This document shows positions 10,660 through 23,528 of a DNA stretch of 64,000 nt, one piece after another. The notes under the pieces were generated by a model that was not told the origin of the DNA, made no database searches, and was given only the letters and a program-made list of their open reading frames with translations. Position 1 is the first letter of the stretch; every line of letters starts with the position of its first letter. The stretch comes from Notospermus geniculatus (lineage: Eukaryota; Nemertea; Pilidiophora; Heteronemertea; Lineidae), in NCBI GenBank assembly GCA_002633025.1, contig NMRB01000561.1, positions 155,144 through 219,143 on the forward strand, given 5' to 3'. The position numbers were made by a program, and so were the translations under genes.

Positions 10660-13600
10660 TCAATCTACTCTCACCCATCTTGCAATTGATCGACGTAATG
10701 ATGAGGTCCACCTGAAAATAAAACGAAAATGTTGTTCTGTGAGGTTGGGTGATCTCACCGACTTCAATGATTTGTTGTAGCAAGCTGTAACAGAGGCGGA
10801 ACCACAATTTCAGAAAAGAGGGGCGGACTGTGCTAGAAACATTGAAATCTGTGGTGAATTTCAATGATTTGCTCCGAATTTCATAATTTCATGGTCAATT
10901 TTACAGATTTGTTGGCCGAAAGGGGGGCGTGCGCCGGGTGCGCCCCCCCNNNNNNNNNNNNNNNNNNNNNNNNNNNNNNNNNNNNNCTTGTGTACTGACA
11001 GTCAGATTTACTGACCTGTTTAAGTCCGTTTCGTTATCTGTGCTGAAATAGAACATCCTCATTCTCTCTTCCGGTGGCTGGAGAGTGAAGGTGAATTTCC
11101 GATTCTGAGGTGAGGAGTCGAGCACCGTGTAACCATGGAGATGAGCTACTCCTGAAATGGAGGAGAATGAGAAGAGGTCAAGGTCAATCGAGTACCACAA
11201 TGTCGCAGAAATGGAACGAACGTACGATTTGAAGGAAAATGGGCATTCTTACCCTGAGCTGTGGTCGCATTCACATCCAGATAGTAATATATACACGCAT
11301 CCTTGAGCACGCAGTACCGTCGGCGCCAGTGGCGGCGCTTTATACCCATTTTACACAGGTTGCCGTGGCAATCTGGATTTTTGATCGAGAGAGCGGGAAC
11401 ATCGACATTTGGGCTGCTGATGTCTAGCCACGTGTCGGTCTAGAATAGAGTAAACCGGAATTTGGTGAAAAAGAATGGAGATGGGTCAAATTTCATGACA
11501 TTGACCACCAGAAGCCATGACCCTCTTCAAAACACTGTAATTAACTCCCCTTCAACCTTGAACAAGAGGCCCATGGGACTTGGCTCAGCTGACCTTGAAC
11601 TCCACTCCCAGGGGTAGGCCCCATGGACAACAGTAACTGATGAAAAAGGTCCGTCTTTATGGCTGTTAAGAAAATTTATGGCAATTCTGATAACTCACCC
11701 TGCCAGCAGATTTTGCCAATTCATTGAGCGCGTTGGCCCAGTTGATCATTTCATGTTCAGAATCAGCAGCGAAGTAGTACGTCTTAGCGCTGTACTTGAC
11801 GGCTTTGAAGGCATACTTCCTTCCCATGAGGCCCGTATCGGGGACCTTCGTGATCATGTAGTTGGAGAGGAGGATGGCACCAATGGGGTCCTTGTCCTGG
11901 AGAATGAGAGAATGCATCAGATACCAAGCAGTTCCTATTCACTTACTATTATGGCATGTTTCAGTTCCCGTCTTTGACACCAGATGGCATAGTTGTTCTC
12001 GTGGTTCTAACGAATCTGAAAGGTTTTGCTCAAACTGTATGTTCGGATTCAAAGACTAGCACTCACCATCTCTGATTTGTAGTAATATAAACAATGGTCT
12101 CGTTTTAGCACAAAATATCTCTTCCGCCATGTCTTCAGGATGCCCGTCCCGCCCTGTTTCATCAGGTACCCCGTCATGATTGGTTCTTCGCTGGCGTCAT
12201 CGGGATTACTGCTGCATTTGGAGAGGTCAAGCACAACCTTTTGGGGGTCTGAAATTGCAAGAAGAATTGAAAGACTTCAGGTCATAGCGAATGTGGGTTC
12301 CATTTTGTGTACTTTGTGCATCTCTGGCTCTGTCCTAGCAGAGGTCTCCCCAAGGAAAGGTCCATTTGTATATTTTCCCCTGGTCCTCCTCCTGACAGAT
12401 GCACGCCTGGTGCAGCCTCACTGTCCATTGGCCCTCGGTACAGAGCTGCTCCCAGGACCTAGGAAACGTCAGTGTATAGACAAATCCCAAATTCCAAGTT
12501 CTGCGCACTTCCACCGAAATAGCAATAAGAACCTCGATATGAAACCAGCTGACGTGACGCAATCCGTGATTCAGCAATGGTCAACTCTGACGTAACATCG
12601 TCCAAGTCACTGTCGTGGGGTTCTCTGCGTCACGTCATTCAGTTTCAGACCGAGGTTCTTGTTGCTATTTCGGCGGAAGTGCGCAGATCTTTCCCATTTA
12701 CGTCAATTTGGGATTTGTCTATCATTGTGTCTTTACCTTTGAGAAGAATTTCTAACACCTCATCGTGGGTCGCCTCCATACAGTTCACACCATTCACGGT
12801 CACGATAATCTCACCGACCTGGACTCCCGCTTCATGGGCAATACTCCCTGTAGAAGAAATATCATTATGACGTCACTTTCGACCGGCGGTCCACCATGCT
12901 GACGTCAACGACAAAGTGCGCCACGTGTAGATCACGTCATGATTGAAGATGCACACACTCCACTTGCGCTGACGACAAACTGCACCACGTGGGTCGCCGA
13001 CGTCAGTTTGACCGTCAATATGGCAGATTTTTCCGTGATGACGTCATCTGCACAAGCTCTATAAAGTGCTTTCCACTCTAATGCAGTCTCAAAGCACTTC
13101 ATGTTTACCCCAGTCTCCCAAAAAACCTTTCTGGGCAACTCAAGGAGAGCTCATTTAGTACACAATTAAGAATAGAAAGTGACTCGGCTGGAAACTGAAC
13201 CCGGGATCTCTCGGTCTTGAGTCTCTGATGCTCAACTACTTCACCACCATGCTCCTTGCTCTTGCTCTTGAGATATTATTTTCATTTCAAACCCCCATTA
13301 CAGAAGCAGAACATTGAAATCAACGTTTAAATAAGCCGAGGCGATGAGCTGACGGAAAACGAGAGAGCAATTTGCGATGTAAAGTTCATGCATGAAATCA
13401 AATCAGCGTAGATCAGCAACTCTTCCAAGGATGAGAACATCAACCACCTGTGGGTGTTGATGGTAACCTGATGGGTATCTCGGAGCATTCAAGGCTATTG
13501 TGGGATAAATAAATCTAATATAAATCCAATATCAAGATGAACCGAGTGAGATGAAGGTCACACGATTCTCAATAGCGTTTGGATCTTGCCCACTGAAACC

Positions 13601-16600
13601 AATCCAGCTGATGATACAGACCATAGTAAACTATGAGGAAGATGAATTATACTGATTAACTGAGGCCAAGGTTAGTGAGGGGATACCCTGCACCTGCCAT
13701 CACAACTTTGAGGTTTATAATACATATAGTTGATTAAAATACAAGCGATGGAAGGGATCAAATAACAAAATTTCCACCTTGGCAACTGTGGCCAACACTG
13801 TGATCTTGGCTGATCCTAGCAACTGTGACCTTGGCTGAGCCTAGCAACTGTGACCTTGGCTAAGCCTAGCAATTGTGACCTTGGCTGAGCCTAGCAATTG
13901 TGACCTTGGCTGAACCTAGCAATTGTGACCTTGGCTAAGCCTAGCAATTGTGACCTTGGCTGAGCCTAGCAATTGTGACCTTGGCTGAGCCTACTGTGAC
14001 GTTGATTAGCAAGTATTGCGAGTTGTACTGTAAAGCAAGATAATTTCGCGGCTGGCAGTTTTCGCGAATCAAGAATTATAGACATATTCACGGCAGGATA
14101 TTTTCGCGAGTCTCTGCCATTTTTTTCTATTTTTTTTCACGGACCATACTTATCACTTGCGTGTACTCATATTCGCGACAGGAAATTTTCGTGACTCATA
14201 CACTCTCGCGAAATTCGCGAAAATTTCCTGCACGTGAAATTTTCCTGCTTTACAGTAGTTATTTGACTTACCAGGTACTACGGTGGAAATGTACGTTGGC
14301 TGGCTGCCCTTGATGTGGAATCCAAAATCTTGGTCGGCGGATTCTCTCGTGAGGACAATCTCATGTTCTGGCTCTGAAAGCAGAATTACCTCAAATATTC
14401 AACACTTGGTCATTGACTTAATGAATGCATGACAGGCATGTGAACCTCAATCGAGACTCTGAACGTGTTGCACCCCAGTTTTTTTCCATAAATATTGCAG
14501 AATAGCGCCACCCTCCATCAGACTCCAACTCACCACAAATTCTCTCTGATAAACGCTCGTAGGCCTGGAGACTGGACTTCCGTTTCACAACCTTCCGTGA
14601 CACATGTTGATATTTTCTTTTGAATTCACGTTCGGATGCCGTCGATGATTGTGACTCCAGTCGTCTGTGTGTCTTAGCGTCTAGGTCTTTTTCATCCAGT
14701 TCTATGAAGGCATCTGAAATAAACCAAGAGATGTTTTGTTGGTTGTTCGGCAGGCATGCAGTGGGGCAGTGATTAGAGCCATCGTCAACATGACTGTGCG
14801 GCCATGGGTTCAATTCCTGGCTGAGTCAAACACGGTACCGGTAGTGTCCTCTACTCTGGTCTGAAAGGATCAAGTGATGCATCGAATGAGCTGCTCCTCG
14901 GGTTCCCCAGAATGATTTCTGGAGAGACCGGGGCAATAATGGGAAGCACTTTGAGATTGACAGTGGAAAGTGCTTTATAAATCTAATATCATTACTATGC
15001 AAGAGACGTTTTTCCTGATACACCCTGTAGATCACTTATCCAGGCACGTCCAGGCTCCATACTGTGTCAAGTCTTAAATATAGATGAAGATCCAAAAATA
15101 AGTGAACTGAAATCACCCAAATCTCCAACACACGGTCAAATCAATAACCCCATCAATGGAGATTGTGATTGATCTCATAAGTGATTTCTGATTTCGATCA
15201 GCAAAATTGATTGTTCGATAACGTATTGATTGGCTTTGACTGTCATCCTCCAAATCTGCTGACAGCAATGGGTGTGGTCAAGGGGTGGGGACAACTTTTA
15301 AGCAGGCCTATGGGTCCCTCTTTTGAGGGTCTGTAAAAGTGTAACCCTGCACAGAATACAGATCTGCAAAAGGACATGCAAAAGGAAATCGAAAGGAACA
15401 CTCTTATATTTCCAATGGGTACCCGCCTTGTCAAATCTCAAAACATTTTTAATGAAATCAATATTGATTTTCTGAGATTAGCTTGAATGATAATCCAACA
15501 CAGTAAACAATTCAGAGATATAATTAATCAGCGAAAATACCACTTATATTATTAGAAATACTCAATTACATGCAACAGTATTTCCTATTTTGGGTTTAAT
15601 TGGCTCAAAAGTACATTTTGCAAAATCATTATTTGGCAAATTCCATGTCGAAATGTGTCAACTGTACTTTGACTGAATGTCAGCAGAATGCAAAAAGGTC
15701 ATGTGATGAATTCAAGGAACCAATCGGATTTCAAGAAGTAGCACTGATTGAGCATAATCATTACACTGTACAAGTTGCATTTGGGAGTTCAGCCACATCG
15801 TCTGAGGCAATACCCACCATCTCCCGCATCTGATCCGGTCGCACCGTTTCCGTCTTCGAATATCACCGGTGTCAGGCTCAGTTTCCCCTCCTCATCAGCG
15901 AACATCCATGTGGAATACCGGTGGGTTTCCGCGTACACGCCTGGAAAGAAAAAACAACTGTGTACCAAGTCAGACAGAAAGGGTTAATTTCTTATTTTAA
16001 ACAGCCCTATTCATTCACTCAAGCAGCCATATAAAATATTGATGGCCCCGATTCCCTCCTGAGCTAGTTTCCACACCGTCGCCGTGGTAATGAGTTAATG
16101 TACCAGAGGTAAAATTCAATAAGGTATCCAACGTGACCGGTTGCCGTGGCAACCAGAGGAAGTTATTACCAATTCTGCTCTGAATCACAACAAACTAGCC
16201 TCAAGAGAGAGTGATCGTTCCGGGTTTTTTCTTGAAATTAAAAGGGACGGAAATTGCCCCCAAGACGCCTGTTATGATTTCGCACGCACAGCGGGAAACT
16301 GTCATGACATCCATGATGGCATAATTTGGTTTTTTTGCATATCTTTTCTGATATGTTGACTAAACTTTTGGATCACCCTGTAGCCATGACAGTCTCCAAC
16401 AATGCTTTGTGTCTCTTAACACAATAAACAATTCTTACCTGCATCTTCATCATCATCTTCATCTTCACTCGTCCCACGTGACGACGATGTTTCACTGAAA
16501 CGACTTGGAGAATTTGCTGCCGACCTTCGTAAGACGACCTTGACCTCTGAGTCAAGGTCACTGTCTGTTGACCTTTTCAATGAAGCAGAATCCTCAGAAT

Positions 16601-17798
16601 TTACCTCCTCAACCGTAATCCCTTTTGTACCATTCAGCTCTGAATTTTTCCCCGGACATTTTTTGCACGTTTTTGATTCCACAAGACCATTTTTCAATGC
16701 CTCATTTATACAACCATTTTCTTCTAAATCACAATTTACTGGGGATGACTCCCCTTTAAGTTTCTCATCACAATTTTGATTATCAGCAGAATCAATGACA
16801 TCATCACTTCTTACACAAATTTCAACAGCATCATCACTTTTTGTGGTGACAGTATCATTCAATGTTGGACCCCGAGAACATTCTAAATTACCTGGCATTG
16901 AGACACTACCAGGGATCTTCACGACAGTTGCATCAGATATATCACATTTTTTATTCCCGTTCATGAGCACGTAATCATCCTGAGAAGACAGCGACCGGTG
17001 TACTCCCATCAAACCAGAATCAAGCAAACTTTCCTTTGAAATCTCTTCCTTTGAATCTGTCGTTCCCTCCATATTTTCTGCACACATGGTCCCTGCCACA
17101 TCCGAAGAACCGTCTGCTCTCACTCCACAAGAAAGAGAAGCTATCCCATTTGTTTTACCTTCCGTCAACGTACCCATTCCTAATTCATCGCAACCTCCAG
17201 GGTTTCCATGGCAACCAGGCATACTAGAATTCTTGATCAGGTTGGAAGAACTATTGTGACTTTGTGTCGGTCTGTTCTGTCCGGTTTTGAAAGATTCCTT
17301 CGCAGGAGAGGAATTCTGGTTTGCACCATCGTCCCGTACTCCTGTCCCGTTTACATCATTTGTACGTCTGTGTGGATTCGCGTGATCGATATGGCAACCG
17401 GTCCTGTCCTCGTTGGGTTCAAGCCCATTTGGTGCGGTCGTGAGTGACTCACTCCCATTAACTACAGCACTCGAGTTTGACTCAATATCAGTATTTACAT
17501 GTAGTATTCCACATTTTGTTCCTTCAGCGAAAATAACGCCATTGTCGTCTGTAGCATGTTCTCGATCTTCTGCTTGAGAGCCACGGGTACCCTTAACGTC
17601 AAGATCTTCCGCGTGGGACCCATAATACTTGGTGCAATTAACTGGCCCATTGTTGTTATGACATCCAGCATCAATGTTTCCGTTCTCTTCAAATTCATCC
17701 AGAAAGTCGAAGGTGTCGGATAAGAAGGCAGAATGACGGAATGGTTCCGATGGTTGTGTATCCACAGATTTATTGCCAGCCATTGCCATCTTGGTCAA
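10660..17798 (-). CDS. PDZ-PH-PH scaffold protein with disordered N-terminus
   Basis: On the minus strand the exons are, in order: 17798-16439, 15940-15818, 14713-14534, 14373-14272, 12847-12737, 12248-12067, 11896-11699, 11439-11253, 11151-11016, 10711-10675. All join in phase. Residues 1-453 are acidic, Asn/Ser-rich and disordered. Then a conserved helical segment (EFKRKYQHVSRKVVKRKSSL), a PDZ domain (about 558-640; DFGFHIKG in the carboxylate-binding loop, AGVQVGEIIVTVNG), PH1 (about 648-750; GYLMKQG, WRKRYFVLKRD, WANALNELA) and PH2 (about 780-880; RRHWRRRYCVLKD to WTSSLRRSIARW). Such proteins usually tether partners at phosphoinositide membranes. The domain order recalls PDZ and PH domain protein PDZPH1, but I cannot confirm orthology. 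The 3' end is unsure: the 10711 exon can run on to TGA at 10660-10662, or splice at 10675 to a 27-nt exon 10525-10499. Gap 10950-10986 lies inside the last intron. Confidence 0.8.
10795..10949. repeat. Dispersed repeat, truncated by assembly gap
   Basis: Shares TGTGCTAGAAACATTGAAAT, TTTCAATGATTTGCTCC and GGCGTGCGCCGGGTGC with 54595-54775. The GC-rich end runs directly into the 37-base N run at 10950-10986. Confidence 0.75.
12477..12722. mobile_element. Long-terminal inverted repeat (MITE) in PDZ-PH-PH intron
   Basis: Left arm (about 12477-12545, with AGACAAATCCCAAATT and TGCGCACTTCCACCG) is the complement of the right arm (about 12645-12722, with CGGCGGAAGTGCGCA and AATTTGGGATTTGTCT). It lies in the intron between the second PDZ exon and the first PH exon. 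Confidence 0.75.
12868..13046. promoter_or_regulatory. Cluster of CRE and E-box palindromes
   Basis: Three perfect TGACGTCA sites (12868-12875, 12900-12907, 13039-13046), a further GACGTCA half-site near 13000 and two CACGTG E-boxes (12922-12927, 12986-12991) fall within 180 bp. They lie in the intron just upstream (minus strand) of the second PDZ exon. It could be an intronic enhancer or alternative promoter, or simply the sequence of a transposon whose ends carry ATGACGTCA. Confidence 0.4.
13060..13270 (-). mobile_element. tRNA-derived SINE family B copy
   Basis: Read on the minus strand it has a tRNA-like head (GTGGTGAAGTAGTTGAGCAT, and a B-box-like GGTTCAGTT region seen as GAAACTGAACCCGGG on the plus strand) and the family body CCCAGAAAGGTTTTTTGGGA. 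Similar copies lie at 44960-45150, 50210-50430, 51270-51620, 62113-62300 and 14755-14960. Confidence 0.6.
13793..13994. repeat. Minisatellite, 25-bp unit
   Basis: About eight tandem copies of a 25-bp unit containing TGTGACCTTGGCTGAGCC, in a PDZ-PH-PH intron. Copies differ by single bases. Confidence 0.9.
14026..14257. mobile_element. MITE with TACTGTAAAGCA termini
   Basis: Begins TACTGTAAAGCAAGATAATT and ends AATTTTCCTGCTTTACAGTA, an inverted repeat. The interior is rich in TTTTCGCGA words. Its right end stops 15 bp from the splice donor side of the exon 14272-14373, so it crowds that exon. Confidence 0.8.
14755..14960 (+). mobile_element. tRNA-derived SINE family B copy
   Basis: CAGTGGGGCAGTGATTAGAG (A-box-like), GGGTTCAATTCCTGG (B-box-like) and then GGGTTCCCCAGAATGATTTC, the family-B body. 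It sits in a PDZ-PH-PH intron in reverse orientation to the gene. Confidence 0.6.
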
Positions 17799-17818
17799 CG
17801 ATTCTTGTTCTTTGTCGT

Positions 17819-18175
17819 GTCAAACCATCACAAGTTGGTAATCTGTAAAGGAAGGAACAGATAAAGCAGCAAGAACAAGTCAAACCATCACAAGTTGGTA
17901 ATCTGTAAAGGAAGGAACAGATAAAGCAGCAAGAACAAGTCAAACCATCACAAGTTGATAATCTGTAAAGGAAGGAACAGATAAAGCAGCAAGAACAAGT
18001 CAAACCATCACAAGTTGATAATCTGTAAAGGGAGGAACAGATAAAGCAGCAAGAACAAGTCAAACCATCACAAGTTGATAATCTGTAAAGGAAGGAACAG
18101 ATAAAGCAGCAGTTAGGAGCAAGTTGATAATCTGTAAAGGAAGGAACAGATAAAGCAGCAGTTAGGAGCAAGAAC
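17819..18175. repeat. 60-bp minisatellite abutting PDZ-PH-PH start
   Basis: Five nearly identical 60-bp units (17821, 17881, 17941, 18001, 18061), each starting CAAACCATCACAAGTTG and containing AAGGAACAGATAAAGCAGCA, plus shortened copies to about 18175. The array begins about 20 bp upstream of the ATG at 17798, so it forms the 5' UTR or core promoter of the minus-strand gene. Confidence 0.95.
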
Positions 18176-18192
18176 AAGAGTAATTTGTGAGT

Positions 18193-18376
18193 GAAGGTGC
18201 AGCTCCACTTGAGAGTTTTCTCGTGCAAGTTGGCTCTCTATGGGAGCTTGACCATGAAGCTTTGGGCAGTCGTTTATGCCACTGGTCTCAGCGTAAGCCG
18301 TAAGGAAACAAATAGCGGTGGACTGCCCATTGAAAGTGAACTTGCCTGAGAAAACTCTCATGTGGAGCAGCGTCTA
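18193..18376. mobile_element. MITE family 1, full copy
   Basis: Ends GGTGCAGCTCCACTTGAGAG and ACTCTCATGTGGAGCAGC are inverted repeats. The inner GTTGGCTCTCTATGGGAG and GACTGCCCATTG words are the family signature. It follows directly on the 60-bp minisatellite. Confidence 0.8.
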
Positions 18377-18884
18377 CTTCTTGGGTCCTTGACGAGGCCA
18401 TCAACTGACTTAGGGCCTCCGCGTGGAAGGCTATGGAAATCGCCTGTTTACGATGCTCTTGTAAAAGATTTGAACTTTATAGCGCAGCACCTGCGAGATG
18501 CGAGATCTAAATCCCTTGGTTCTCATTACAGAACAGGTCACTGTAACCTGACCCGATGTTTGCTGACAAAGCAGTAATTGTAGCATCCGCATGTCAAGAC
18601 TTGGGCTAATTTTAGAAAATTCTCCACAGTAAGTCCGCAAAAACTTACTTTTTCAAACGTAATTTGCGCAGGTGAGATGCGTGCGGAGGCAAACATGTCC
18701 AGGTGTCAAAAGATACACCTGCACATCCGGCATGAAATATTGTGCTCAAGGTTTTATACGAAACTGGCGTGGAATGTTTAAATGGGACGGTTGTGCATGT
18801 AAATGTATTCTCTTGTTTTTTTTGGGGGGGGGGGAAGTGTTCCAGGTCAGCCTCTATCACATAAATGAAGAGGAATCTGACCGG

Positions 18885-18960
18885 CATTGACTGGGGATTG
18901 AACCCTGAACCTCAGAAGTGACAGGTGCCAATGTTTCAACTTGACCATTCTGACAGCCCT
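18885..18960 (-). mobile_element. SINE family A fragment
   Basis: GATTGAACCCTGAACCTCAG (complement of a B box), then CTGACAGCCCTG, the complement of the family-A head GGCTGTCAGAGTGGTGCAG seen at 54073. Confidence 0.5.
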
Positions 18961-21900
18961 GAATTGAACATTGTGGGGGTGAAACCTTCTGTACAGCATC
19001 CAAAATATGTTCCAGACACTTTCACTTTTCCATGGTTGCCTACAGTAATGGTTGCCCACGGTAATTGGTGGGTGTATGTCCACAGAATGTTGGAGACAAT
19101 TTCAAACAATTCCATAATTTGCTGTGATCATAGATCTAATCATAGCCCAGATTGGGGGTCAGATTACAGAATGATGGAGACAAACGTTTCCAACACAACT
19201 TGATCTGCTGCCTAGAAACGCTTGCACAGATATTGTGCAGCAATCACGTTCAAGTTTGAAAAACACGCACGGTGTTATACAACTAGAGCGAAGATTTTAG
19301 TGTTGCAATCATGTATAATGTATGGCAGTTTTCATTCTTCTTGTTTTCTAATCGATATCATGACCAGAATCACGATTTGGTCTCATCTTCGCAATTGAAG
19401 CAAAAATCTATTGTTGTTGACATTTTACATATTTGAGGCCTTTGAAGGGAAACTGCTGAAACAGGAAATGAAAATCATGTGAAATTTCCGTGGATTTTCA
19501 GTACGGTCGCAGAGCTCCGAGGCAGATGCTGTCTTTCATGTGGTTCAGTCCCGTGACCGTACATGATGCAGGCCACAGAATTTGCTATGCTGGTGGTAAC
19601 TATCCCAAGAATTGCATAATAATGACATCAACGATTAGGCTTACATGACTTCTTAAAAGTATAGTCAACTAACTGCTTGTAAAGTTAGCAACATACTGGA
19701 CAGTCCTCTTATGCAAAATACGGCCCCCTTCAATCCAAAGGTCACCACGATTCCTGTACGCCGAAGCATGTATTTTATCGATATCATCCGCAATCATCCA
19801 CCGATATCAACTTCTGTCAACCTGGCCGATCAATCAGTTGAGCATACGGAGCCACACAACCCTCAAGGCAATTAGCAGCACCACACCCTAGTTTAGCCGA
19901 TAGTTTGCAAGATTTAGCTAGCTAGTAGGCTAGGCTTAGCTCGGCTGGGTCGAGAATCTGCAGGGAATTTGATTTCAAATCCACAACCATCAAAAGGAAC
20001 TGAATTGTTACACTTCGCACCAGGAGGGAAGACATTTTGGTGAGTTTTCAAGGAATTTTTGGTGTACATGTAGTTTTCATCAGCACGAAGGGCGCGATGA
20101 GTTAACGTGAGCACACTCTTTCACTCCTACATGTTCTGTGGTAAATAATATCACCTAGGTGACCCTGTTGTCAGCAAGTTGGACCTCATCGCTTGATGGT
20201 AGTCATTCGGTTATCAATACCAGTACAGGCATCCGCAACGCACCACGCACAGGCTTCATTTTAAGTGTTATCTGTTGCCTGGGCAACTGTATTTTTATGG
20301 AGGATTTATATGTAAAGGGTTGTAACGCAGATGAAGGATATTATTTCTCAGATTTTTTATCCCAAATGCATTATACAGGATATATGTGTACGCAAAAAAG
20401 CCTTCATTATTTTCTCCACTACGGCCAGGTTTGAGCCACCAAGTGTCAAAACGCAACCTTTTCCCCCACACACGATACACATCAACCGGAAAAGAATGTC
20501 ACCGTATGATAAAATTATACAACGCATTCTCCACCCATCCAACAACGGCTGGGGAGACATAAACCGTAATCATGCAGAATGATTAACTCCGTTGATATTA
20601 GAATTAATTCCTTATGCAAATGCACTTTTTTGTGAACTGTCAACTTGCGTTGTTCATTAGNACAGAAAAATCATTGAACATCTAAAAAATATATTGTTTC
20701 AAGTTATAAATATTCAAAATGTCGAATTTTTGAAGCAATCGGCACTCCATACTTAACTGGTGAGAAGAATTTTTTACAACAAGCACGCATTTTCCGGTGT
20801 ATCTGAGATAAGGTATTTTCATATGTAATCTTTCTAAACATCTGCAGGAAACAGGCCTGCCTGGGTGTGACAGTTGGAAAGGAATGGCCTATTTCATGAT
20901 TTGATATCTCACACTACTCTTATGGTATGAACATAACCATTTTGCATGATTCAAGATGTTTGGCACATTGTCCCTGTCCGCACATCTTTCAACCAGGAAG
21001 TTTTTGGACAAAACATATCTTCAACCATGACCAAAAATTGCATGAAGTCACTTTTATTCTTGTCAAAAATCCCATTGAATCATTTCATCATATCAAAGGC
21101 CTAAGCGAGCGATCTATTTTTGATGATATGCATGCAGTGTCCATAATCTGGGTTATTTCCAAAAGTGAAAGTCCATTCAATAAACATATCATTTTTTTAT
21201 CTTTAAAACTAGTAGATGACTAGAATATCTATTAGACCTCAGACCAGCGGTTCTTAGTAACGACACTTACTGGTTGTATCACCTTAGGCACATCACTTAA
21301 CTGGATGCTGGATTCATGGTTCAAGTCTGAGATCTAGGCCTAGTACCATATCTATGTTGATCCTAAGTACAAAACTCTATTTAGATGCTTGATATAGGGC
21401 CGTGCCACCATAAGTGTAATGTTTCCTAGTGTTGTCCATATCTCAGTGTTTCCATTCAATGAATAATAAATAGATAGCAAGCAAGAGATGGGACCGTGAA
21501 TAAGCCAAGCTACATGATGTAGTAAAAAGGAGTGACGACAGCATCCCAAGAACAAGCTCTGTGGTGATAGCCCCCAACTCATCTCATGAACTGAAATATG
21601 ATATTGTCATGCAGTGTCATGAATGATGAAACCGAGCCGAGATGGCAAAGTAGAAATACATGGTACTCACATATCTTCTAGCCTACTCCGTAAGCCAAGC
21701 CTAGGCCTGAACAAGACACAGCTATAACGCGCAGATCACATGGATCATGCATAAAAGCTGGCACATGGCTCGTTGCTAAAGAAGCTTCAAATTTACTTCC
21801 TGGTTACTCCGTGGCGCCATCTATCGAATAATATGCAAAATACATTAGGCCTACATTGTTATGCATGTACTACAACTATGATGTAGGCGACCCCAGCATC

Positions 21901-23528
21901 AGCAAACATAGGCCTAGTCATATTCATACCAGGCTAACCGGGACCGGGTGCTGGCTTTAATAGAAGTGACTACTCATCTGATCTGCCGTGTCATGCATGT
22001 GATTGTTTAGCCGGCCGAGGTATCTCACTTCATGACTTCATTCAATTCATCAGCGTTAGCCTACTAGGCCTATTACTAACTGAATACTAAGCCGGCCGTA
22101 GGCCTACCGGTACAGCAGGGTAGGGCCATGGCCATGTATGAATGTCCCTCGTCACTTCTGCAACAACGTAGGCCTACTACCATTCTCTATTCACTATTCC
22201 CTCCTTAAATTTACAATACATAGGGGCCTAGGCCTACAGCAGTCTGGCCCGGTTACAATTAAAAAAAGGGCACACTTGTGTTTGTAACACATTGTAGTGT
22301 TCATTTCTCGCCCCGTCGCCCAGAGTCTTAATCAACAATTGGGTGCCAAATCAAAATTGTAAAACTAAAATAGGAAGAAATCTGAAATGTCAAGTAGAAT
22401 GGTGAATTTTTTTAATCAGCTTCTGGTACCTATTGATCCCATTCTCACAGTACTTTCCACTGCAGGCCTCTTCTGACACAGTCAACAATGTTCTTCCACT
22501 TTGTGTTAAATGCTAACAATAGTTCTTAGGCCTATTGTTCCATGTTGGTGTAGGCTTTCCACATAATGTAGGCCAATGTAGCAAACAACAGTCTAGTATT
22601 TGCTACCAAAGATTCAGTTGAGTACATCATTTTTTGGTAGCTTTTCTTTTACCTTTATAAAGTTACTTTTCTGTGGATGTGAATTGATAACATCCTGAAG
22701 AAGGATGTAGAAAAGAAGGAATAGTCGATGTAGAAAAGAAGGAATAGTCATTCTTCAGTATTAATTCAGTGACATATAGAAAAATCAATGGAAAACGATG
22801 CCTATTTATCGTAAGTAAATCAAATATTTTGGACCAAATTCTTGAAGTGGGTAAACCTGGTCGCTGATCTCTCTCAAACCTTGCCTCTCATGATTGGTTT
22901 TGAGTTGCTTCTGTCATGTCTGTCATGTCTGTGCTCAGGAGAAGTATTGTCCCTCATCCCTGACAGCTACCGTGAGCATGTCCAGGCTGGATGAAATGGA
23001 CTCATGGATGTAAAGGCGTACAGACTTGAGCGGTGTAAAATGCTCAATTTGTTAATGTCATACAGCTTGTGTTTAGATTAAGTACCCTTCAAGAATTTGG
23101 TTATTTGGGATGGTAACGGTGGCTGTCCTGTCATCTTCAGTCTTTGACATTAACAGGAATGGTACTTGCTACTAATGGCATGGATCGTGGATGCTCAATT
23201 AATAGTGAACATGTAGTGGCAGGGATTTCTAACAGCTCTGATTAACTGCTGGTTCATTTCCTTCAGTGTCATTTACGGTAACAATGTACTAACTAGGAAA
23301 AGGAGGAGTGGAGTTGTGCATGACAATGTCATTGTGTTTTCAAAATACTCGGTTGATGAGTTCTGGTTTTGTTTTTTTCAGCAGCTTATCATAACTTGTA
23401 TCTCTTGTTCTTGAATGAGCGCAAGAAGTCTTTGACTCCCCCAACTGTGATTATCTACTTTTGTTTGGTAATCCTATCAAGAATCCGTGAACTGACACTC
23501 CTCACCCACGCCCCCTCGATTCAAACTT

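Noticed and set aside
17770-18228. Cysteine-rich 152-codon minus-strand frame with a 20-residue repeat
   Set aside because: It is the translation of the 60-bp minisatellite, whose length is a multiple of three; it overlaps the start of the real gene and has no independent support.
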